A program made the position numbers and the translations under genes. Below, piece by piece: positions 46,701 through 55,950 of a stretch of DNA of 64,000 nt; the stretch's first letter is position 1; each line of letters opens with the position of its first letter. The DNA is from Argyresthia goedartella (lineage: Eukaryota > Arthropoda > Insecta > Lepidoptera > Argyresthiidae), in the NCBI GenBank assembly GCA_949825045.1, contig OX463812.1, forward strand, positions 4,262,661-4,326,660, written 5' to 3'. A model generated the notes under the pieces. That model made no database searches. It saw nothing but the letters and a program-made list of their open reading frames with translations, and was not told the origin of the DNA.

Positions 46701-49700
46701 TTCGAGGAAGAGAGGTCGGGTCAGGTTTATTGTCGCATTCCTGCGAAATGTGTAGGGATCAGAGCCGATTCGGCTGCGCGCTGAATAAGTTATGAATAAC
46801 TAAATAATGGAAGGTTCTTATGGAACTATACGGAGAAAGCTAATGTGTTGACTGCAAATATACAATTGCGATTGATTATTACGTTGTGGTGAGTCTGACA
46901 TCACGGGTTTGCGTATCATTCCAGTGATTTTTGTCCTAGACGCTAGCGGTCGGGCAGGCTTAATTAATCGCAACCGCTTTATAGCCAGCGATCGACAAAT
47001 TTTGTGTATCGGCAATACCAAATGACTTGAGTGATAACCAATGATTGATTATAGAAACTATGCGTACACAAAATTGTAGAACAGCGGGCGTGCATGGCAT
47101 GGTTGATTGAAATTAGACCCTGTGTAGTTAGTGATAAGAAGCTTACGCTTGGACAGTATTTGCGGGGACGCCATCTCAGACGTGTGGCGGCCTATAAATA
47201 CGAGCGCGTGGTACGTCAAGCTACTGTGGTACACGTGTCTTACGGTAATCTGTACAGTTCGGTCTGCCGTTTGACGCGTCTGGAACTGGAAGATTTGTGA
47301 TTGCGTGCTACAGTGGATTTTCGTGTGTGTGTCTGAAGCGCCGAGATATACCTCGGTTCCTATCCTTTAAATCATTCTACCCCAAATTCCAAAACTATCC
47401 TTGGGTCGTTAGATAAGAACTTGTAGGTAATTTGATCTGAGTCAGAGTCTGGGCTTGGAGCGACCCCAATTTCCTTTTTCCTTCACCATAGGGTTCCTGG
47501 ATTAGCTCTTAGGATATTCGCGGGCTAATCCTTTCCTCATTCCCTTCGTGTAGCGAGTTTTGAAATTCCCACACACACAAGTCGTTAAACATTTATAGGT
47601 TGGTTTAGAGTGACGCTTATTCTTTAAAAAATCTGATTTCACTTCAAATCTAAAATATCGAAATAACTCCAACTAATGTCAATATTGTCAATGTTTTATA
47701 GTCTGTGGTTTGGTTATATCAGTTGCCATCCGTATATATATCAATTTTTCACGTTATGGAGACAAACGGAACAAGCGGGGCGTGTTCCACTCATAGTATG
47801 AAGTTGACCTTTATGTTCAGCGTCCGTCTCGTTTCTGTTCGTTTGACTTTCGTATATTTTTTTTAACAACTTTTTGTTAATATTTTTTTCCATATTATCT
47901 TGTAAGTAAGCGGAACGAAATAAAGGTCACGTTACATTCAAATAACATAATAAATTTCTACGCTTTTGAAGATTACGTCTGGCATGTTCGTTTTGTCTGT
48001 GTTGTTTTAAACTTTGTAGATAGGTAAATAGATTCTTCACAAGCTTGCCCGTTGTGACTAGGCTCAGGCTTTTTGTATTTTAAGTGTTATCCTCGTAAGG
48101 TAAGGATATAATTGTTTAGTTTTATATTTATTTGTTACATGGTGTTCTTGTATCCAAATCATTTCTGAAATCATCTCTTCCTTCCTCCATGTATTCTCTG
48201 GCAGGGTTCAGGCTCTATCGCACCGATAGCAGGGGCAAAGCTGATGGCGAGGTTGCTATCTACTTACGTTCTGACATTCTTTATAATACTTTATTGCACT
48301 TCCTTGAGATCAGCTTGCACCACAGCAATATTCTTCTGGGTGTATATTCTTCACTCTCACCCTCACTTCTTATTAATTATAATTACTTTGTTTCTTTTGA
48401 ATCTCTACTCATTGACTTGACTCCTATCTATAGTGACACTCTCATCCTAGGTGATTTTAACACCTGTCTTTTGAAAAACAATGCCCGCTCTGCAAAACTT
48501 GAATGTATACCCTCTCTTCTTGATTTCATGATTATCTCCAATACAGCTAAGGGGCATCCCCTCTCCTTTCACGATCTGGTTTATCTTTTATACACAATTA
48601 TGCTCCCTCAGTGCAAAGCCAAATTCTTTGATATTCGAAGCTTCAAGGGTGTTAACCTTGATTCCCTTAAATCAGATGCCTCATCTGTCGATTGGACCCC
48701 CGTCGTAACTGGTAAAACCGTTGATGACAACATCTTGAAGTTCAACTCGATTGTCCTGGGGCTTTTTGACAAGCACCAATGAAAAAGGTCAGGGTAAAAC
48801 ATTTTCCTGCTCCGTGGTTGACCGACGTTATTAAGCATTTTATGGCAAAAAGAAACCATGCAAAAGAGTAATTTAAGAGAGACCAAAACATTTACAATCT
48901 CCTTGCATTTAAATTTCTTCGAAACCTATGCAACCGCATGTGCCGTGATGCCAAGCGACGCCACATCTGTGAGCGTATAGAGATGTAGACCCCAGCTCAG
49001 GTCTGGAAATTTCTAAAAACCCTTGGTGTTGGCAAGTATCAGGAATCTTCTTCAGGTGATGTTGATCTCAACGGTTGAAACCAGTTCATTTCTTTTGCCC
49101 CCCTAGTGATGGTCCCTGCCATAAAAGAGGCAACCCTTCGTCATCTGCGGTTGAAAACTGCAGTCTCTCAGTAACTCACCATTAAACTTTAGTGTCGTTG
49201 GAATCGGCGTAATAAGAAAGGCAGTACTAACTATTACATCTAGAGCTGCTGGTGGCGATAACGTCAGCCATCAGTTGATCCACACCGTCCTTGAAGAGTT
49301 ACTCCCTCCAATCTCCCAAATTATCAACTTCTCCCTATCGGAAAGATATTTTCCTAGTCTGTGGAAGAAATCACTTGTCATCCCACTGCCTAAAAAGTCT
49401 AATCCCTTCTTCTTCAAAGCTTATAGGCCATATCTATCTTATCTATTCTCTCCAAAGTCCTTGAACCCAATGTCCACTCTCAACACACCTCTTAAATTTC
49501 ATCCAACAAAATTCATTCAAAAAAAAGTCATTCATCAAAGATAGAGATAGTACTACCACAAAAGGTATGGGGGAGTTTCTTGCCGTTTCTTCTTAACCCC
49601 GAGGCCCACCTTCCGAAACGGTGTAGTCTTTTTTATAAAAAAAAATGACTTGTAATTATAAGTAAGTATAATTTTGACAATGAATAAGATAATTTATTTA

Positions 49701-52700
49701 TTTATATTCATAAAAAAAATTGAGCCTGAGTCTGAGTCCACAGCTATCCTAAAAGTCAGTGATGACATACAGCTAGCCAGGGATCAGAGATGGTCACGGT
49801 GCTGGCCCTGCTTGACTTCAGCAATGCCTTTAACTGCGTCGATTTTGATATTCTTGTCGCTTATTGCCCTCGCTGAATGTCTCCTTCCAGGATGCTGGCT
49901 GGTTCGACTAATACCCGAGAGGTCATCAGCAACGCATTGAATCTGAAGTGACCGAAATTCAATGGTATGATCTTTCTTTGGGACTGCCTCAAGGAGGTAT
50001 TCACTCTCCTCTTCTTTTTTCAGTCTTTTTCAACTCCACATCCGAAGTCCTTTCTTTTTCGTTTCATCTGTACACATGCACGATGATCTACAAATTTATC
50101 GCCACTTTTCCCCCTGCGATGTAGTTTCATCCGTAGAGGCACTGATTGCTGACCTCGAGAATGTGAAAGACTGGGCCTCATTATACGGGCTGTTGCTTAA
50201 CCACAAGAAATCACAAGCCATGATTTTAGGAACCAGGCACACGCCTTCTTTTTTACAAAAACCCATTGTTCCTCTATAATATAATGCCATAAAAATAGAG
50301 TGAACAGACAAGGCGAAAATTCTTAGGGTTATTTTTGACAACCAGCTGTCTTGGTCTGCATATTTCAGCGAGGTCAGCAGGCGGGTCTTTGTGTCTTTTC
50401 ACTTCCCCAGGCGTCTGCTGAACTTCTTGCCGCGACTGATTAAAATCACCCTTGCTCAGTCCCTTCTCCTGCCGCTAATCGACCACACCGAAGTCTGTTG
50501 GGCGAGCGCGAACAAAGATCTACTAAACAAACTCGAACGACTTCAGAATTTGGGGATTCGGTTTATCTTCGGCCTGCCCAAATACGACCATGTTTCTCAA
50601 TATTGCAAAGAGTTGGGTGGCTTCCAATTCGTCGTTGCTGAGATTCTCAAATTCCTTTTATCTTTTCAATGTATCGAAAAATCCGCGCTACCCCAGCTAC
50701 CTTCGAGAGCGCTTTGAGTATCTCTTTTCAAGAGATTGGCACCGTTGATATCACACGGTCTCACTCTTAGCCACTCCAAGGCATAACACCTCCGCATATG
50801 AGCACTCCTTCAGATTGCAGGCGGTCCGACTATGAAAAGCACTTTCATGTACTATAATAAATATTTCCACTCTATTTCTCTTTCAAAAACTCTTCTGCCG
50901 GGGTGCATTCGATACACATGGCCACATACTAGGTGTTCACACGCGAGTGGATAGATTAAAAAAAAGTAATTATAACCATAGCAAAGCAAATTCAAACAAC
51001 CAATTCAATACTAGCAGCCGAAGTAGAGTTATGGAACTTTATCCGGGCTCAGACAATGTAGTCAGATTTGTCAGATTGAGAACTCAGTCTGGTGATCTAG
51101 TCAGACCAGTCGTCAAACTATTATCAAACTACAAATGATAATAAATGTTATATTTGAATAATTTTCTATGAATGTCACTTTTATATGTGTTTATATTATA
51201 ATCATTCTTATCACTGTTGTTATCAGTGAGGCTGCATGTGTGCAGATCACCTTCGTTCCCCTGGGAGGCGGAGGAATATTAATTCCAATTAACATGATAT
51301 TTCTTTTCTAAGATCGGTTATGATATCTATCTCTAAAATGTTGGTCCATATCTCAACCAGTCCTTCCTTCAATCAAGCTTGTTCATAAGCAAGGCAAGGC
51401 AACGCTTGGACGGTCTTGTCATAATGTAACCTCTCAGTTTAACCTTGTTCAATAATGATCGTGGCGGTGGAAAATGTCATCCTCAATTTAACCCCCTGAC
51501 AAGACGCCGAAGTCGTGATCGGCCGTGTATTTTGTTGTTATCTCAGATCGTCAGCGCGGAGTGCGTAATTTCATTTTCATAATTTTATAGTCTAATCAGT
51601 AAATTAAAGGTCTTGCCTTGTAATCGTCAACTGAGTCAGTTTTTAATTCCATCAATCTTCACCCCATAAAACACTCATCTCAACCTTAACAACCCCTTTG
51701 GAAAGTGGCGCTTCCCAGTGCAGAATCAATTTGCGTCGTAATCGGAGGTGGTGGTCCTATCTACCTCCAGGCGCAGTCGGGATCTAGCTGGGAGCTCAGA
51801 TCTGGTCATTTCGGGGAAAAACTGCCTAATCAACGAACTTTCATTGGCAACCGCGACAGCAGAACAATCGTTCTCGTTGAAATACGGGAAAAAGCCTGTC
51901 CTGGCCGGGACATTTAAATTTTCATAAAATACGGGACGTCCCGGGAAATACGGGACGTCTGGCAATCCTAGTACCGCAGTAGAAGAGTTCTCCTTCAGAC
52001 AACACTGCAAGGGAAAAGGTAGAGAGTGCGTGTTGTGAGTTTTGAAACAAGATTTGGACTTTTATGCTCTCCAATAGTAAAAATATCATGGAAACTATGG
52101 GAATCGAGATATTTGATATAAACCGTTTTTTGACACTTTTGACCTAGGATAACTTAAGACGCCGCCAAAAAAAAGTAAAACTCACCCTTCCTTCCTCTGT
52201 TCATTTTCCCGGAACAATCCGAAATCTCCAATGAAATGTGATGCTATTCTTTTTAACGGAACATTTCTTTCAATTTCTTCTGCCACCTTCTCTTTTAGAC
52301 TCCAATATTCCATTGAACTAGTACTATCTATGCCTAGACCTCCCATATCAAAGGGTATATTTAGAAGACAGTATTTTCCTCCAACATCCATTTCATTAAG
52401 AACAGAGTCTATACTGAGGCATTCATAGTAGTCGCCAAGGTCATAAAGATTTCCGGTCATGAAGCCAGACGGGAATTTCCCGCTTGCATCTAGAACTATA
52501 ATCATTTTGTCAAAATGAGGGTGAACATGTCAACAAACACTATTTAACGTTTAATTTGTAACGAAAGAGGTAACGAAATGTAGGATGAAGACATAATAGC
52601 ACATTTTAGTGTATAGTCAACGCTCTCAACGAAGACAACATACGAAAACATACAAATTCCCTAGCATAGCTGCTTGGAATTTATTTTATTTATGTTAACA

Positions 52701-52974
52701 GATACCTTCGTATGCACGGATTAACGTAGATACAAAAAATAGGAAAACTGTGTTAGTTTAATTCAATGAGAACAAGAGAACAATACTCACATTTCAATGC
52801 AATTTCTGTGTTGTTCATCAACATATTCATTTGTTGATCACACATTTCCGGATTCAACACACTTTGGTACAGATCTTCATCAAAAACACTACATTTTACT
52901 GCTACCGTAAACATGTGTAATAATAAGGCTAAGACTAACGTGACATAGACGTTGTCTATATGGTCATAAATCAT
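26372..52974 (-). CDS. Gene B: NRF-6-like membrane acyltransferase, 13 coding exons, 701 aa
   Basis: Coding exons on the minus strand are 52974-52791, 52495-52186, 45837-45649, 44512-44433, 44169-43973, 43405-43291, 43133-42919, 42561-42371, 42236-42089, 31941-31755, 31525-31383, 26803-26695 and 26409-26372. Every junction has AG/GT borders and keeps phase; the total is 2106 bases. The product has a signal peptide, an extracellular NRF domain and an acyltransferase-3 multi-pass domain, the layout of C. elegans NRF-6 and its many insect relatives (usual length about 650-750). These proteins are thought to handle lipids or acyl groups at membranes; the substrate here is unknown. Introns 2, 9 and 11 are 4.6-10.1 kb and filled with retroelements. 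The gene is convergent with gene A. AATAAA at 26315-26310 is 57 bases past the stop. No disabling change was seen. Confidence 0.88.
27174..27275. repeat. Short foldback (MITE-like)
   Basis: TACATAAT (27174-27181) and GGCATTAAAACTC (27186-27198) are mirrored by GAGTTTTAATGCC (27253-27265) and ATTATGTA (27268-27275). It is a roughly 100-bp imperfect palindrome in intron 11 of gene B. Confidence 0.6.
27535..27850 (-). pseudogene. Non-LTR reverse-transcriptase C-terminal fragment
   Basis: The minus strand encodes [20 protein letters not shown] then [12 protein letters not shown] and a charged tail, closing with TAA. The S-F-M--RIYNKLP pattern is the usual end of non-LTR ORF2. The rest of the element is not contiguous: a SINE-like unit and a different RT piece lie to its right. 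Confidence 0.6.
28038..28215 (+). repeat. SINE-like unit
   Basis: A B-box-like GGTTCAATTCC near 28052 is followed by CGTTCTAACGGTGATG, AACATCGTGAGGAAAAC and CTGCGGCGATGGGCTAG. The same core (CGTTCTCATGGTGATG to GATGGGCTAGCC) recurs at 53525-53601, and a short tail piece near 42690-42712. Confidence 0.65.
28216..29222 (-). pseudogene. Decayed non-LTR reverse-transcriptase fragment
   Basis: On the minus strand from about 29220: [20 protein letters not shown], then [20 protein letters not shown], a finger region and VAQGSFLSN. The catalytic-type box [10 protein letters not shown] lies in 28563-28363. Frames shift several times. It lies in intron 11 of gene B. Confidence 0.65.
30208..30249. repeat. 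Perfect 18-bp snap-back palindrome
   Basis: 30208-30225 and 30232-30249 are exact reverse complements with a 6-base loop, inside a dead non-LTR endonuclease. Confidence 0.85.
30588..30620. repeat. Perfect 16-bp palindrome with one-base centre
   Basis: 30588-30603 and 30605-30620 are exact reverse complements around G30604. Confidence 0.85.
31383..31941 (-). CDS. Gene B exons 10-11
   Basis: Exon 10 (31941-31755, 187 bp) encodes the helices ending [15 protein letters not shown]. Exon 11 (31525-31383, 143 bp) encodes [20 protein letters not shown] and [10 protein letters not shown]. Both lengths equal those of gene A. They are separated from exon 9 by a 10.1-kb intron that holds the BEL/Pao element. 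Their position in gene B, not in a separate gene, is inferred from order, strand, phase and completeness. Confidence 0.85.
32554..32679 (+). repeat. BEL/Pao 5' LTR, 126 bp
   Basis: It begins TGTACTGG, ends CCCGTACA and matches 40336-40462. It is unusually short for this superfamily. Primer site TGGTCCTTCGA follows at 32682-32692, complementary to the 3' end of tRNA-Tyr (TCGAAGGACCA) as I know it. Confidence 0.85.
32969..34560 (+). pseudogene. BEL/Pao gag remnant with zinc-finger region
   Basis: Broken frames at 32969-33178, 33182-33472, 33538-33804 and 33953-34249 encode a coiled-coil start ([13 protein letters not shown]) and the DUF1759-type segment [19 protein letters not shown]. At 34310-34480 a Cys/His cluster follows ([30 protein letters not shown]). 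This order is typical of BEL/Pao Gag. At least three stops or frameshifts are present. Confidence 0.75.
34602..35258 (+). pseudogene. BEL/Pao protease region (DUF1758-like)
   Basis: [20 protein letters not shown] marks the retroviral-type aspartic protease, with DQG where most have D[TS][13 protein letters not shown] and [12 protein letters not shown] follow, as in DUF1758. The 218-residue frame is intact but the neighbouring frames are broken. Confidence 0.75.
35265..36654 (+). pseudogene. BEL/Pao reverse transcriptase and RNase H remnant
   Basis: RT blocks are [29 protein letters not shown] and [17 protein letters not shown]. The catalytic box reads FFVDNALFG, so the second Asp of the usual VDD is Asn. 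The connection ([19 protein letters not shown], 35979-36284) and RNase H ([11 protein letters not shown], 36394-36654) follow in other frames. The element is dead on this evidence. Confidence 0.78.
37099..38484 (+). pseudogene. BEL/Pao integrase remnant
   Basis: It shows the zinc module ([21 protein letters not shown] ending with CVKCCQFN) and core blocks [17 protein letters not shown] and [21 protein letters not shown] (GTG at 37800-37802) replaces the catalytic Glu of the usual GGLWEAAVKS with Val. C-terminal [26 protein letters not shown] and [20 protein letters not shown] lie in another frame. Confidence 0.8.
38490..40022 (+). pseudogene. Env-like third reading region of the BEL/Pao element, broken
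   Basis: Between integrase and the 3' LTR lie three broken frames (38490-38696, 38875-39099, 39516-40022). The first starts with a Trp/Tyr-rich stretch of the kind seen at the N-terminal side of baculovirus-F-like envelope remnants in insect retroelements. The second is a heptad-like helical stretch. The third is a Cys-rich segment. Stops and frameshifts break all of it, so no product is expected. The env assignment is an inference from position and composition. Confidence 0.45.
40336..40462 (+). repeat. BEL/Pao 3' LTR, 127 bp
   Basis: It begins TGTACGGG and ends CCCGTAAA. The target duplication TAATC follows at 40463-40467. Confidence 0.85.
40730..40788. repeat. TA dinucleotide microsatellite
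   Basis: An almost pure AT run of about 50 bases followed by related TATAT-rich sequence to 40870. The open frames across it are repeat artefacts. Confidence 0.9.
41441..41690. repeat. Foldback element with about 75-bp inverted arms (MITE-like)
   Basis: The left arm 41441-41517 (TTTCATCGAAAA, GGAAGCATAACATCATCA, TTGATGGACACTG) is mirrored by 41606-41690 (CAGTGTCCATCAG, TGATGATGCTATGCTTCC, TTTTCGATAAAA). The spacer is about 90 bp with no coding potential. It lies in intron 9 of gene B. Confidence 0.7.
42089..44512 (-). CDS. Gene B exons 4-9: acyltransferase-3 membrane core
   Basis: Six exons lie close together. Exon 4 encodes [20 protein letters not shown] and exon 5 [19 protein letters not shown] with the conserved His of the family. 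Exon 6 encodes [19 protein letters not shown] and exon 7 [14 protein letters not shown] to [14 protein letters not shown]. Exon 8 encodes [15 protein letters not shown] and exon 9 [19 protein letters not shown]. They match the gene A exons in order and size from exon 7 onward. Confidence 0.9.
43895..43943. repeat. Perfect 16-bp snap-back hairpin
   Basis: ATAATGTTAAACCAAG (43895-43910) and its exact complement (43928-43943) enclose a smaller CGGTGT/ACACCG stem. It is 30 bases from the exon 5 donor of gene B, inside intron 5. Confidence 0.8.
44630..45304. repeat. Rearranged GACGGACGG-type repeats in opposite orientations
   Basis: A CTGTCCGTCCGTCTGTC tract near 44900-44930 and a GGACGGACGGACAGACGG tract near 45230-45256 lie in opposite orientation, bounded by GGGTTCC and GGAACCCTAAAA. 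They are relatives of 20072-20482 in intron 3 of gene B. Confidence 0.6.
45360..45615 (-). pseudogene. RTE-like non-LTR 3' coding fragment
   Basis: The minus strand reads [12 protein letters not shown], a [12 protein letters not shown] block, then [20 protein letters not shown] and EAF. This is the Arg/Trp-rich C-terminal end seen in many lepidopteran RTE-type reverse transcriptases. One stop interrupts it. Confidence 0.6.
45649..45837 (-). CDS. Gene B exon 3: end of NRF domain
   Basis: It encodes [29 protein letters not shown] and [18 protein letters not shown]. The VCVP..C pattern closes the NRF domain before the first acyltransferase membrane helix. The donor is GTTAGT, a weaker form, but the phase fits exon 4 ([14 protein letters not shown]). 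Confidence 0.85.
45838..46371. other. Intron 2 sequence, nothing recognised
   Basis: No coding frame or known repeat was seen between exon 3 of gene B and the Gypsy remnant. It has GC-richer patches near 46010-46110. Confidence 0.35.
46372..47594 (+). mobile_element. Diverged, truncated copy of the Gypsy 3' end and LTR
   Basis: 46372-46525 matches 14280-14419 and includes the polypurine tract. The LTR follows from TGTAATGG near 46524, with many substitutions and indels, and breaks off after GTCGTTAAACATT. The TATA box (47193-47200) is kept. It is antisense to gene B, in intron 2. It is clearly older than the copy at 897-16635. Confidence 0.8.
47595..48131. other. Intron 2 sequence, nothing recognised
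   Basis: AT-rich sequence between the Gypsy remnant and the non-LTR element. It may include the latter's 5' region. Confidence 0.35.
48132..50930 (+). pseudogene. Decayed non-LTR element, endonuclease and reverse transcriptase
   Basis: Endonuclease: [14 protein letters not shown] and [13 protein letters not shown] (48132-48782). [22 protein letters not shown] with VIPLPKK (49275-49544), [12 protein letters not shown] near 49985-50030, and DDLQIYRHF then [16 protein letters not shown] (50076-50279). The C-terminal domain is [20 protein letters not shown] onward (50391-50717). Stops and frameshifts are frequent. Clade uncertain; it looks Jockey-superfamily. In intron 2 of gene B. Confidence 0.7.
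50985..51700 (+). mobile_element. BEL/Pao tail: end of integrase, purine tract and probable LTR piece
   Basis: 50985-51138 encodes [18 protein letters not shown] then [12 protein letters not shown], the usual C-terminal end of BEL/Pao Pol. A purine tract CTGGGAGGCGGAGGA near 51270 and AT-rich LTR-like sequence to about 51700 follow. LTR ends could not be fixed. It differs from the element at 32554. Confidence 0.55.
51719..52185. other. Intron 2 sequence with TACGGGACGTC repeats
   Basis: No gene seen. ATACGGGACGTC occurs twice in 51928-51962, with the palindrome CGGGACGTCCCG between. Confidence 0.4.
52186..52974 (-). CDS. Gene B exons 1-2: signal peptide and NRF domain
   Basis: Exon 1 (52974-52791) starts at ATG and encodes a hydrophobic leader ([17 protein letters not shown]), then the start of the NRF domain ([17 protein letters not shown]). 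Exon 2 (52495-52186) continues [29 protein letters not shown] and KYCLLNIPF. The LDASGK-PSG and G-Y-ECL blocks are the usual NRF landmarks. The exon 1 donor is GTGAGT and the exon 2 acceptor ATTATAG. Confidence 0.88.
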
Positions 52975-53234
52975 TTTCTATTATTCTAATTGTCTTTTAA
53001 AAGAAAATTCAGTAATCCTTCTGTAAATTCTTGCTATAGCAATCGATTACGATATTACTCATAAGTCGTGTTGGCTAACTGATAATTATTATCCTCGGCC
53101 TTACTTTAAGTGTCATTATATAAAGTCAAAGAAAACTTATTTTCAAGTATAGATAAGGGTTTTTAGAAAGTTATGAAATTTTTCGGTTTCTATCTAACGG
53201 AAATAAAACTCACTGAGCCGACACAAATCACCAC

Positions 53235-53270
53235 CTGACTTGGATTATTTCAGAAAATGTCTTTTATATA
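53235..53270 (-). promoter_or_regulatory. Candidate core promoter of gene B
   Basis: On the minus strand TATATAAAAG (53270-53261) is followed by TCAG at 53238-53235, with the initiator A 34 bases from the TATA start. This would give a 5' UTR of about 260 bases before ATG 52974. Confidence 0.35.
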
Positions 53271-53514
53271 ATGATTGATTCAGTTGTTACTCTTATCGCT
53301 ATCACTTGTAAATGATGAGTTGTACGACAGATTATATGATGATTGTCATTATTTGGAGTGCATTGATTAATCATACATAACAAGTTCAGTAAGCTACTTT
53401 AGTGTTAGGATAGGGACAAATAAACAGTTTACTTTTTTAGATAATCACTGCTACATTGCCTTGAGCTCTGGAAATGCGCCAGTATCACAACAAAGTGGTA
53501 CTTTGTTTATCTAA

Positions 53515-53605
53515 AGAACATTAGATGGACGTTCTCATGGTGATGCAAAACATCGTGAGGAAACCTTAAGTCTCCATAGCTGCGGTGATGGGCTAGCCTA
53601 ATGAG
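53515..53605 (+). repeat. SINE-like fragment
   Basis: The core GACGTTCTCATGGTGATG ... ATCGTGAGGAAACC ... CTGCGGTGATGGGCTAGCC matches the unit at 28038-28215. Confidence 0.65.
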
Positions 53606-53804
53606 AAAATACGTGACGCTATGAAATGTTTAGTTTATTAAAGCAGCTGTCTGTGCAATTAATCTATTTGTCCACTCAGCTGCGGGGCCATCAATAGATG
53701 ATTTATAATTTTTCATAGGTTTTGAACTTTACACTTAGTTTACTTTATAGGCTGTAACAAAAAAAGGAACAAGAAATATATTTTAAGAGGTTATGAGGTT
53801 TTTG

Positions 53805-53848
53805 TTATATTAAATTACATCAACATTGGTTGATGTAATTTAATATAA
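53805..53848. repeat. Perfect 20-bp snap-back palindrome
   Basis: 53805-53824 and 53829-53848 are exact reverse complements with a 4-base loop (ATTG). Confidence 0.85.
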
Positions 53849-53959
53849 GTACTCGTAATATTTTTGTGTGTATGGCTTAATTTTTAACGGAAATAAATGA
53901 ATACATAAATAAATGAATATACAAACAACATATCCAAGACCAAGATGCATTTTACATGC

Positions 53960-54016
53960 GACCTCTGTGCGGTTGTGGCTTTGCCTACCATTGGAGAGGT
54001 CCTGGGTTCGATCCCT
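53960..54016 (+). repeat. tRNA-derived SINE head
   Basis: CTGTGCGGTTGTGGCTTTGC, then GAGAGGTCCTGGGTTCGATCCC with an exact B box, the same type as 24548-24720. Confidence 0.55.
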
Positions 54017-54654
54017 ATATACATTACTGTTAACGACTTAAGATTTGATCAGAGCAACTTTAACTTTCATATCTTCATACAATTTTGGGAGAGCGATCAA
54101 ATTATTTGTATGGAAAAATGAAAAAATGAAAGTTTCTCTAATCGAATCCGTTGCATAGTAAAATTTGTTCAAAATCTAACCTTACAACTACTAAAAATAT
54201 GACTGTACTAACTAAACCACATCTTCCTATTATAACCTGACATTTTGACATTTGCTGAATTTTCTATCTCTGAAAAGAATTGAGACTAGAAATTTTATCG
54301 CAAATTTTAAATATCAGCTGTCAAAATTGCGATTGAGTTAATAAAAATCCGCTAAGGATCCCACAGCCCTCTACGTCTTTCGGGGGTGGCGCTAGTAAGC
54401 AACAAATTAACACTAAAATTTCCAGTTTCTCTAAAGAGAACTTGTCCAAATAGAACACAGTGATGTATAAAAACAAGTGATATTGAATTTGGTGATATGA
54501 ACCTAAGTTGTTAGATGGCTATTAATGAATAAAATATAAATATATATAAATCAGCCAACGCAATTGCAATCACTGGTCGCATTCTGTGGGTAGATCTAAA
54601 TAATTTCTTTTTGTAAGATGGTTGACGCCTTCAAATATAGAGTTTTGAGCTATA

Positions 54655-54835
54655 GAATTAAAAGTCAAAGTCAAAGTAAAAATTTCTTTATTATTGTAGA
54701 TATTAACATATTCATAGCAAACGTTATTTTTTTTACTTGTCTGAGACAAGGTTGTAGACACTTATGTAACATAGGTATTCACCTATATCATGCTAATTAC
54801 ATGCTTTAAGTGGGTTTAAGTGCATATTACTCATC
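54655..54835 (-). mobile_element. 3' end of a non-LTR element with TTTGAC tail
   Basis: The minus strand ends AATAAAGAAATTTTTACTTTG followed by two or three TTTGAC-type hexamers (54660-54675). It has the same architecture as the tails at 7257 and 57417. Confidence 0.5.
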
Positions 54836-55950
54836 AATCGTATGACGCACTCCTTGTCAACGAACATAACTCCGCCACAACGACGCTACAACGATTAAGT
54901 CCGTAATTAAACTTTTCCCATTGGTATTTTGTATCAAAATGAAGTTCTGGAAATTAAAGATTAAGAGTTCCTAACGAGTTAGGTGATATAAACAAACTAG
55001 GTTCAAAGTGAATGTTGTTCAGAAGGATGTGCGATTTCCTTCATACGTGAAACTCTAGTATAACAGGGTCACCGTAAAAATAAGAAGATTTTCTAATCAG
55101 TGATCTACAATTAAATTTTTAGTTTTATTTCAAAGCAGGCCTAGCATTATAACGTCTTTAAGATAAGAAGCTAAGAAGAAATAAACGTCAACAGTCAGAA
55201 AATGATGATGATAATGCAATAAAATAAAGCTTATTTCCGGCAATCGTCGAAGCATGCTCTAAATGTACAAATGGGCCAAACTAAAATTTTTTTATTCAAT
55301 GTAATATACTGTCCATTAACATACCTTTGAAGTAGGTCGCACAAAATACATAGGTACTTGCTGAAGGTACTTACTAACATTTACGACGGAAATTCGCTAC
55401 AAAATCACTCATACAAAGTGGGAAGCAAGAGGCGGAGAAATTTTCCACTGACGTCTATTAGAAATGGGACGTGGGGGCCGTGATTTAGCGCTTTTTCATA
55501 TTCCATTAGAAATTACAAAGCGAGTGCTTCCGGAGTACGCTCTTTTACTTTTTCAGGAACAGTTTTTCATCGTTTAGGTTGAAATAAACTGCATTATATT
55601 CATACATTCTTGCCAAGCATTGCCGTAATCAAGCAATCAGAAACAAGTAAACGGCGCGTTTGTGTTGGTTTGCTTTTCTTTCATGTGTTAGCAGCAAAAC
55701 TCACGAGAGGTTGGGAAACCATGGCGAGCATATTATGTAAATCAATCATTTTAAGTAACTAAAATATCGAGTTTCTTGATTTTTCTTCTATCAATGTATT
55801 TGTAGGTACGTATCGTAATAAACGCCAGTTAGCAACCGATCACTGTGTTTGTCGGAAGTCCCATTGGCGACGAATCGGCATTTTTTTAATATGCATGGCG
55901 CTCGCATTGTAATTAGCTACATCCTGTGTCATTTCATGCTATTGCTATGC
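54836..55950. other. Intergenic stretch, nothing recognised
   Basis: It is AT-rich, with no coding frame, tRNA or repeat that I recognise. Confidence 0.4.
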
